Origin: Microbacterium fluvii
Lineage (GTDB): Bacteria > Actinomycetota > Actinomycetes > Actinomycetales > Microbacteriaceae
Assembly (NCBI RefSeq): GCF_025515205.1
Contig: NZ_JAOPFX010000001.1
Location: 1,550,001 to 1,614,000, forward strand
Direction: 5' to 3'
Length of the DNA stretch: 64,000 bases
In this document: positions 60,236-64,000 of the stretch, in pieces
Layout: every line of letters begins with the position of its first letter
Numbering within the stretch: position 1 is the first letter of the stretch
The notes under the pieces: generated by a model
What the model was told of the DNA's origin: nothing
Database searches by the model: none
Seen by the model: the letters and a program-made list of their open reading frames with translations, nothing else
Program-made: the position numbers and the translations under genes

Positions 60236-60616
60236 CCCAGTCCACAGCGCCCACGCCACCGGCACCGGCTGCAGCAGCAGCCGCACGAAGCGCGCACGAT
60301 CGGTGCGCAGCAGCGGTGCCGAGCGCCGGGTGCGCCACTGATGCACGTTGCCGGGGAACACGGCCATGAAGAAGCCCGCGATCAGTGCACCCACCGTGCG
60401 CCGCTCGCGCGGCAGCGCGACCAGCGCCGCTCCGAGCATGATCTCGGCCGCACCCGAAGCAACCACGATCGCATCCTTGTCGAGGCGCAGCCCCCGCACC
60501 GCCCAGTCCGGCACGACGATGCGGTACCCCCGGCGACCCCACGTCAGGTGGGAGACGCCGGCGGCCACCAGCAGTGCCGCCAACAGCAGGCGGGCGACAA
60601 TCCGCACCGCTCTCAC
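60206..60616 (-). CDS. DoxX-family membrane protein with altered C-terminus
   Basis: A 136-residue, four-helix DoxX-type protein: LLLAALLVAAGVSHLTWGRRGY, IVVASGAAEIMLGAALVAL, LIAGFFMAVFPGNVHQWRTRRSAPLLRTD and LLLQPVPVAWALWT. The last nine residues (ENIGTNNVS) are encoded by AT-rich DNA and extend past the point where the paralogue at 54895-55275 ends (WAWWSTRP). GTG 60616 overlaps the stop of the LLM-type oxidoreductase as GTGA, so the two are coupled. A membrane partner for a flavin- or quinone-linked redox reaction is possible but unproven. Confidence 0.83.
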   Translation of the reverse strand: MRAVRIVARLLLAALLVAAGVSHLTWGRRGYRIVVPDWAVRGLRLDKDAIVVASGAAEIMLGAALVALPRERRTVGALIAGFFMAVFPGNVHQWRTRRSAPLLRTDRARFVRLLLQPVPVAWALWTGENIGTNNVS

Positions 60617-61494
60617 TCCCGCACCGCCCTGGCCACCTCGCCGGCTGCGGCGAAGAACTCCGACAGCACGGCATCCGCCGTCGGCAGCAGAACCACCGAG
60701 TCCACGCCTGCCGTGGCGTACCCGCGCACCGCCGCCACGACGTCGTCGACCGACCCGGCGGCGACCCTGGCTGCCGCATCCGCCGGCGCCTCGGCTCCGA
60801 ACACCGCGAACTCCGCGCTCGCCCGCGCGACCGCATCCGCTCCGAACGCCGTGAGCACATAGGCGACGATGTCGGGAGCACCCGAGCGCCGCGCGGCGGC
60901 CCGGGCCGACCGCACCGCAGCGACTGCGGCGGCGATCTCGTCCACGGTGTGCCGGCTGTCGAGCACGACGCCATCAGCGACCTCTCCGGCCAGGACGAGC
61001 GTCTTGGGCCCCTCCGCCGCCGCGTACACGAGCGGCGCGGCGGCCGGCGGCCAGTCGAGTCGCACCGCATCGAGGTGCACATAGCGCCCATCGGCCGTCA
61101 CCTCGTCGCCGGCGAGCAGCGTCCGCAGCGCCGGCACGTACTCGCGCATGAGGGTGAGCGGCGACGCCACCCGTGCCCCGACCTGCCCCATCCACGGCAG
61201 CACGCCGTGGCCGACTCCCGGCAGCAGGCGACCAGGGAAGAGCCGCTCCACCGTCGCGATCTCCATGGCCCCGATCGCGACGTTTCGCAGCGGCATGGGT
61301 GAGATGCCGATGCCGACCTTCAGCCGCGTCGTCCAGGCGAGCACGGCGGATGCCGCGGCATACGCCGACTGGCGGAAGCAGTCCTCCCACAGCCAGAGTT
61401 CATCGAGCGCCGCGCTCTCTGCGGCCAGCGCCGCGTCGTGCAGCGCCTCGGGCGCGTTCGGGTAGGGACTGAAGATCGCACCGATGCGGGTCAT
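60613..61494 (-). CDS. LLM-class (luciferase-like, FMN/F420-dependent) oxidoreductase
   Basis: A 293-residue TIM-barrel protein of the bacterial luciferase superfamily. Typical stretches are ALAAESAALDELWLWEDCFR, TRLKVGIGISPMPLRNVAIGAMEIATVERLFPGR, GVGHGVLPWMGQVGARVASPLTLMREYVPALR, and LVYAAAEGPKTLVLAGEVADGVVLDS. Actinobacterial members often use coenzyme F420, but FMN cannot be excluded. The ATG at 61494 has CAGAGT 6 bp upstream. It is coupled to the doxX gene downstream and lies 28 bp after the GntR gene on the same strand, so all three may form one GntR-controlled unit. Confidence 0.87.
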   Translation of the reverse strand: MTRIGAIFSPYPNAPEALHDAALAAESAALDELWLWEDCFRQSAYAAASAVLAWTTRLKVGIGISPMPLRNVAIGAMEIATVERLFPGRLLPGVGHGVLPWMGQVGARVASPLTLMREYVPALRTLLAGDEVTADGRYVHLDAVRLDWPPAAAPLVYAAAEGPKTLVLAGEVADGVVLDSRHTVDEIAAAVAAVRSARAAARRSGAPDIVAYVLTAFGADAVARASAEFAVFGAEAPADAAARVAAGSVDDVVAAVRGYATAGVDSVVLLPTADAVLSEFFAAAGEVARAVRE

Positions 61495-61522
61495 GCATCG
61501 ACTCTGCCAGAGACCCCCGACC

Positions 61523-62161
61523 TCACCAGCCGCCCATGCGGCGCCGCGCGAAGGTGTCGAGGCGCTCCTGCTTGGTGCGCGCCAGGTGCGCGACGATCGC
61601 GCGGCCGGCGGCGTCGGCATCGCGCGCTCGCAGTGCCGCGAGCACCAGGTCGTGCTCACCCGACGTGTCGACCCGGTCGTCGCGATGCTGCGTCTCCTGA
61701 TCGAAGATGCGCAGGCGCGCAACGAGGCCCGCGAGCATCGACTGCAGCGTCGCGTTCTGCGACGCCTCCCACAGCACCTCGTGGAAGCGCGAGTGCAGCC
61801 GTCGCGACAGCGCCGGGTCGCCCGCGGCCTCGGCAGACTGCCGCTGCAGCTGATCGAGTTCGGCGAGGTGCAGTTCGGTGCGCACGGATGCCGCAGCCTC
61901 GGCCGCGGCCCGCTCGAGCGCGATGCGCACGTCGTAGATCTCGATGACATCCTCTGGGCTGCCCGACCGGATGCGGAAGCCGCGAGAGGCGCGCACGATG
62001 AGCCCCTCCTGCTCGAGCCTGTTCAGCGCCTCCCGCACCGGGGTGCGCGAGACGCCGTAGTGGTCGGCGATCCGCGCCTCGACGAGCTGATCGTCGGCGG
62101 CGAACCGCCCGGCCACGAGGTCGGAGCGCAGCTGCGTGTGGAGGGAGGCGCGTTCAGTCAT
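61523..62161 (-). CDS. GntR-family (FCD) transcriptional regulator
   Basis: A 212-residue regulator. The winged HTH reads LRSDLVAGRFAADDQLVEARIADHYGVSRTPVREALNRLEQEGLI, with the GntR signature SRTPVREAL. The C-terminal all-helical FCD ligand domain has the Asp/His set in IYDVRIALERAAAEAA, HSRFHEVLWEAS and SGEHDLVLAALRARD, which would bind a metal and a small acid. ATG 62161 has GAGG just upstream; an in-frame ATG at 62179 overlaps the operator. The palindrome TGTATACA at 62171 lies before it, so autoregulation is likely. It is divergent from the YkoE/YkoD importer genes. Confidence 0.91.
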   Translation of the reverse strand: MTERASLHTQLRSDLVAGRFAADDQLVEARIADHYGVSRTPVREALNRLEQEGLIVRASRGFRIRSGSPEDVIEIYDVRIALERAAAEAAASVRTELHLAELDQLQRQSAEAAGDPALSRRLHSRFHEVLWEASQNATLQSMLAGLVARLRIFDQETQHRDDRVDTSGEHDLVLAALRARDADAAGRAIVAHLARTKQERLDTFARRRMGGW

Positions 62162-62170
62162 CACCTCAAC

Positions 62171-62178
62171 TGTATACA
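62171..62178 (+). promoter_or_regulatory. GntR-type operator
   Basis: TGTATACA is a perfect 8-bp palindrome of the form seen in FCD-type GntR operators. A weaker relative, TGCATACG, lies 13 bp further at 62192. Both are within the 129-bp divergent region between the gntR and ykoE genes. Confidence 0.6.
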
Positions 62179-62290
62179 TCTAGGCCCCCACTGCATACGC
62201 CAGCTACACATGACGACACATTTGCACACCGATCACTCCCGCCGACGCATACTTGAGCGTCCCGAACCCGCTCCGCACCGAGGAAGCACC

Positions 62291-62935
62291 ATGACCGACC
62301 AGCAGACCACCACCCGCGGCGAGACCTCCGCGGTCGCCGCGCCCGCTCCCAGCCTGCTGCGCTGGCGTGTCATCGACATCGTCGTGGCCAGCGTCGTCGC
62401 CGTCGCCGCCGGCCTCGTCTTCGTGCTGTGGAACATCGCCTCCAACCCGATCAGCGCTCCGCTGAGCGCACTGCTGCCGGGGCTGCAGGGACTCGTCGCC
62501 GGCGGGTGGCTCTTCGCCGGCGTGCTCACGGCCCTCATCATCCGCAAGCCCGGCGCCGCCCTGTACGGCGAGCTGCTCGCCGCGAGCGTGTCGGCCCTCG
62601 TCGGCAACCAGTGGGGCGTGCTGACCCTCGAGTCGGGCCTCGTGCAGGGCCTGGGCGCCGAGATCGTCTTCGCGGTCTTCCTCTACAAGCGCTGGAATCT
62701 GCCGGTCGCGGTGCTCGCCGGGGCCGTCTCGGGTCTCGCGCTCGCGATCAACGACCTCATCCTCTGGTACCCGGGCTCGGGCACCGCGTTCACCGTGATC
62801 TACACCGTCTCGGCGATCGTCTCCGGCGCTCTCATCGCCGGCGTGCTGTCGTGGTTCGTGGTCAAGTGGATCGCCAAGACCGGAGCCCTCAGCCGCTTCG
62901 CCGCAGGTCGCGAGGCCCGCACGGCCGGTCGATGA
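62291..62935 (+). CDS. ykoE: YkoE-family ECF-type transporter substrate subunit
   Basis: A 214-residue membrane protein with five or six helices. It starts WRVIDIVVASVVAVAAGLVFVLWN, where the Trp-Arg-x-x-Asp-Ile-Val opening is typical of YkoE. It continues with PGLQGLVAGGWLFAGVLTALIIRKPGAALYGELLAA and VQGLGAEIVFAVFLYKRWNLPVAVLAGAVSGLALAINDLI. YkoE binds the thiamine precursor hydroxymethylpyrimidine in Bacillus and works with YkoD (ATPase) and YkoC (transmembrane). ATG 62291 has GAGGAAG upstream. The 110-bp leader does not show the conserved elements of a TPP riboswitch, so the ligand may be regulated, or be, something else. The stop overlaps the ATPase start as ATGA. Confidence 0.88.
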   Translation: MTDQQTTTRGETSAVAAPAPSLLRWRVIDIVVASVVAVAAGLVFVLWNIASNPISAPLSALLPGLQGLVAGGWLFAGVLTALIIRKPGAALYGELLAASVSALVGNQWGVLTLESGLVQGLGAEIVFAVFLYKRWNLPVAVLAGAVSGLALAINDLILWYPGSGTAFTVIYTVSAIVSGALIAGVLSWFVVKWIAKTGALSRFAAGREARTAGR

Positions 62936-64000
62936 CGGCGGCTGCAGCAGCCCCGGCCCGCGGGGCGCAGATCAGCGCCGCGGGCTGGGGCTGGCGCCAC
63001 GCCGGCCGCGACGACTGGGCGGTCGAGGGGCTCGACCTGCGCATCGGCGCGGGCGAGCACGTGCTGCTGCTCGGGCCCTCGGGCGCCGGCAAGTCGACGC
63101 TGCTCCACGGCATCGCGGGCCTGCTCGGCGGCCACGAAGACGGCGACGAGACCGGCGCTCTGCTGGTCGACGGCGCCCGACCTGCGCAGCGCCGCGACCG
63201 CATCGGCATGGTGCTGCAGGACCCCGATTCGCAGGTGATCCTCTCCCGCGTGGGCGACGACGTCGCGTTCGGCATGGAGAACCTGCGCGTACCACGAGGG
63301 AGCATCTGGGCGCGCGTGCGCACGGCCCTCGCCCGCGTGGGTCTGGTCGCCCCCGACGATCACGACACCTCCGAGCTGTCGGGCGGGCAGAAGCAGCGCC
63401 TCGCCCTCGCGGGGGTCATCGCCATGGAGCCCGGCCTCATCCTCCTCGACGAGCCGACGGCGAACCTCGACCCGGCCGGCGTGCGGGAGGTGCGGGATGC
63501 TGTCGCCGCCGTCGCCGACGAGACCGGCGCGACGCTCGTCGTCATCGAGCACCGCACCGAGATCTGGCTGCCGGTCGTCGACCGCGCCGTCGTCTTCGGC
63601 GAAGGAGGCATCATCGCCGACGGCCCCGCCGCCGCCACGATCGAGCGGGAACGGGAGCGGCTGCTGGCCGCAGGAGTCTGGGTGCCCGGCGCGCCCCTCC
63701 CCCGGCTGCAGCGCACCCGCAGCGCCGACGATCGGGTCGTCCTGACCGCATCCACTCTCGCCGTCGGGTATCCGTCGGCGACCCACCTGCCGCCGCGCTT
63801 CGACTTCGAGATCCGCCGCGGGCGCACCACGGTGGTCACCGGTCCCAACGGCGCGGGCAAGTCGACGCTGGCGCTCACCCTCGGCGGCCTCATCCCCGCC
63901 GCGGCGGGCGAGCTGGCCGCATCCGCCGACTTCGCCCCCGATCCGCGCCGGCCAGCTCCCGCGACCTGGAAGTCGCGCGAGCTGCTCACTCGCATCGGCA
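62932..64000 (+). CDS. ykoD: YkoD-family ECF transporter ATPase with two ABC domains, truncated by the window end
   Basis: The 356 codons present encode one complete ATPase domain and the start of a second. Domain 1 has Walker A LLGPSGAGKSTLLHGIAGLL, the Q-loop GMVLQDPDSQVI, signature LSGGQKQRLALAGV, Walker B LILLDEPTANLD and the H-loop VIEHRT. After a linker, domain 2 begins with [20 protein letters not shown]. Two fused ATPase domains are the YkoD form of the ECF energy-coupling module. It starts by ATGA overlap with ykoE. A YkoC-like transmembrane gene is expected beyond 64000. Confidence 0.92.
   Translation, partial: MTAAAAAPARGAQISAAGWGWRHAGRDDWAVEGLDLRIGAGEHVLLLGPSGAGKSTLLHGIAGLLGGHEDGDETGALLVDGARPAQRRDRIGMVLQDPDSQVILSRVGDDVAFGMENLRVPRGSIWARVRTALARVGLVAPDDHDTSELSGGQKQRLALAGVIAMEPGLILLDEPTANLDPAGVREVRDAVAAVADETGATLVVIEHRTEIWLPVVDRAVVFGEGGIIADGPAAATIERERERLLAAGVWVPGAPLPRLQRTRSADDRVVLTASTLAVGYPSATHLPPRFDFEIRRGRTTVVTGPNGAGKSTLALTLGGLIPAAAGELAASADFAPDPRRPAPATWKSRELLTRIG

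Noticed and set aside
62180..62290. A TPP riboswitch before ykoE was looked for because of the family's link to thiamine.
   Set aside because: No CTGAGA-type thi-box core or matching pairing was visible in the 110-bp leader.

Overview
The window is high-GC DNA of a Gram-positive actinobacterium, most likely a Microbacteriaceae member close to Microbacterium. The reasons are the strong G/C bias at third codon positions, the frequent GTG starts, the gene order glmU / rsmA-ispE / metG-tatD / rsmI-pmt (the order known from actinobacteria such as Mycobacterium tuberculosis), a coproporphyrin-type haem cluster with HemQ, and a 13E12/DUF222-type HNH gene. The genus is an inference from these features; no rRNA gene is present to test it. 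No CRISPR array, insertion sequence, prophage or replication origin was seen.

Layout. 1-7.4 kb: start of glmU and a tRNA-Gln, a MarR regulator, then a minus-strand housekeeping run rsmA, aldo-keto reductase, ispE, a frameshifted Eis-type acetyltransferase and an ABC-F ATPase. 7.5-14.7 kb: a plus-strand accessory block with a translationally coupled GT2 polysaccharide synthase / membrane-fusion-like protein / GH81 beta-1,3-glucanase lipoprotein cassette, followed by two MFS transporters. 14.7-17.2 kb: tatD and metG. 17.2-24.5 kb: a second accessory block, a LacI regulator divergent from a GH42 beta-galactosidase and a three-gene MalEFG/GanSPQ-like ABC importer, with two operator copies. 24.5-26.9 kb: divergent rsmI and protein O-mannosyltransferase sharing a 26-bp palindromic promoter.

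26.9-34.3 kb: haem synthesis, with hemE-hemQ-hemH-hemC-hemB-hemL on the minus strand and hemA divergent; hemD and the coproporphyrinogen oxidase gene are not in the cluster. 34.3-42.3 kb: aldo-keto reductase, formate/nitrite-type channel, the large helicase HrpA carrying an in-frame repeat insertion, a sulfurtransferase and a Cys/Met-metabolism PLP enzyme. 42.3-48.4 kb: a LacI-controlled pentose module (araD plus a ChvE-GguAB-type importer). 48.4-52.4 kb: an unknown protein, a Gfo/Idh oxidoreductase, a NYN-domain protein and a CitMHS transporter. 52.5-54.9 kb: the CitA/CitB-type two-component pair for that transporter. 54.9-62.2 kb: two DoxX genes, a decayed sirtuin, a GalT-like DUF4921 protein, an ATP-dependent DNA ligase, an HNH protein, an LLM-type oxidoreductase and a GntR regulator. 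62.3-64.0 kb: start of a YkoE/YkoD ECF-type importer, cut by the window end.

Two themes recur. Many genes have a NANNNT -10 hexamer exactly 6 bp before an ATG/GTG, which predicts leaderless mRNAs. Within operons, genes are repeatedly joined by ATGA/GTGA stop-start overlaps. The most promising candidate for an undescribed system is the GT2-fusion protein-GH81 cassette, which reads as a Gram-positive beta-glucan synthesis and trimming machine. Its linkage and product are unproven.
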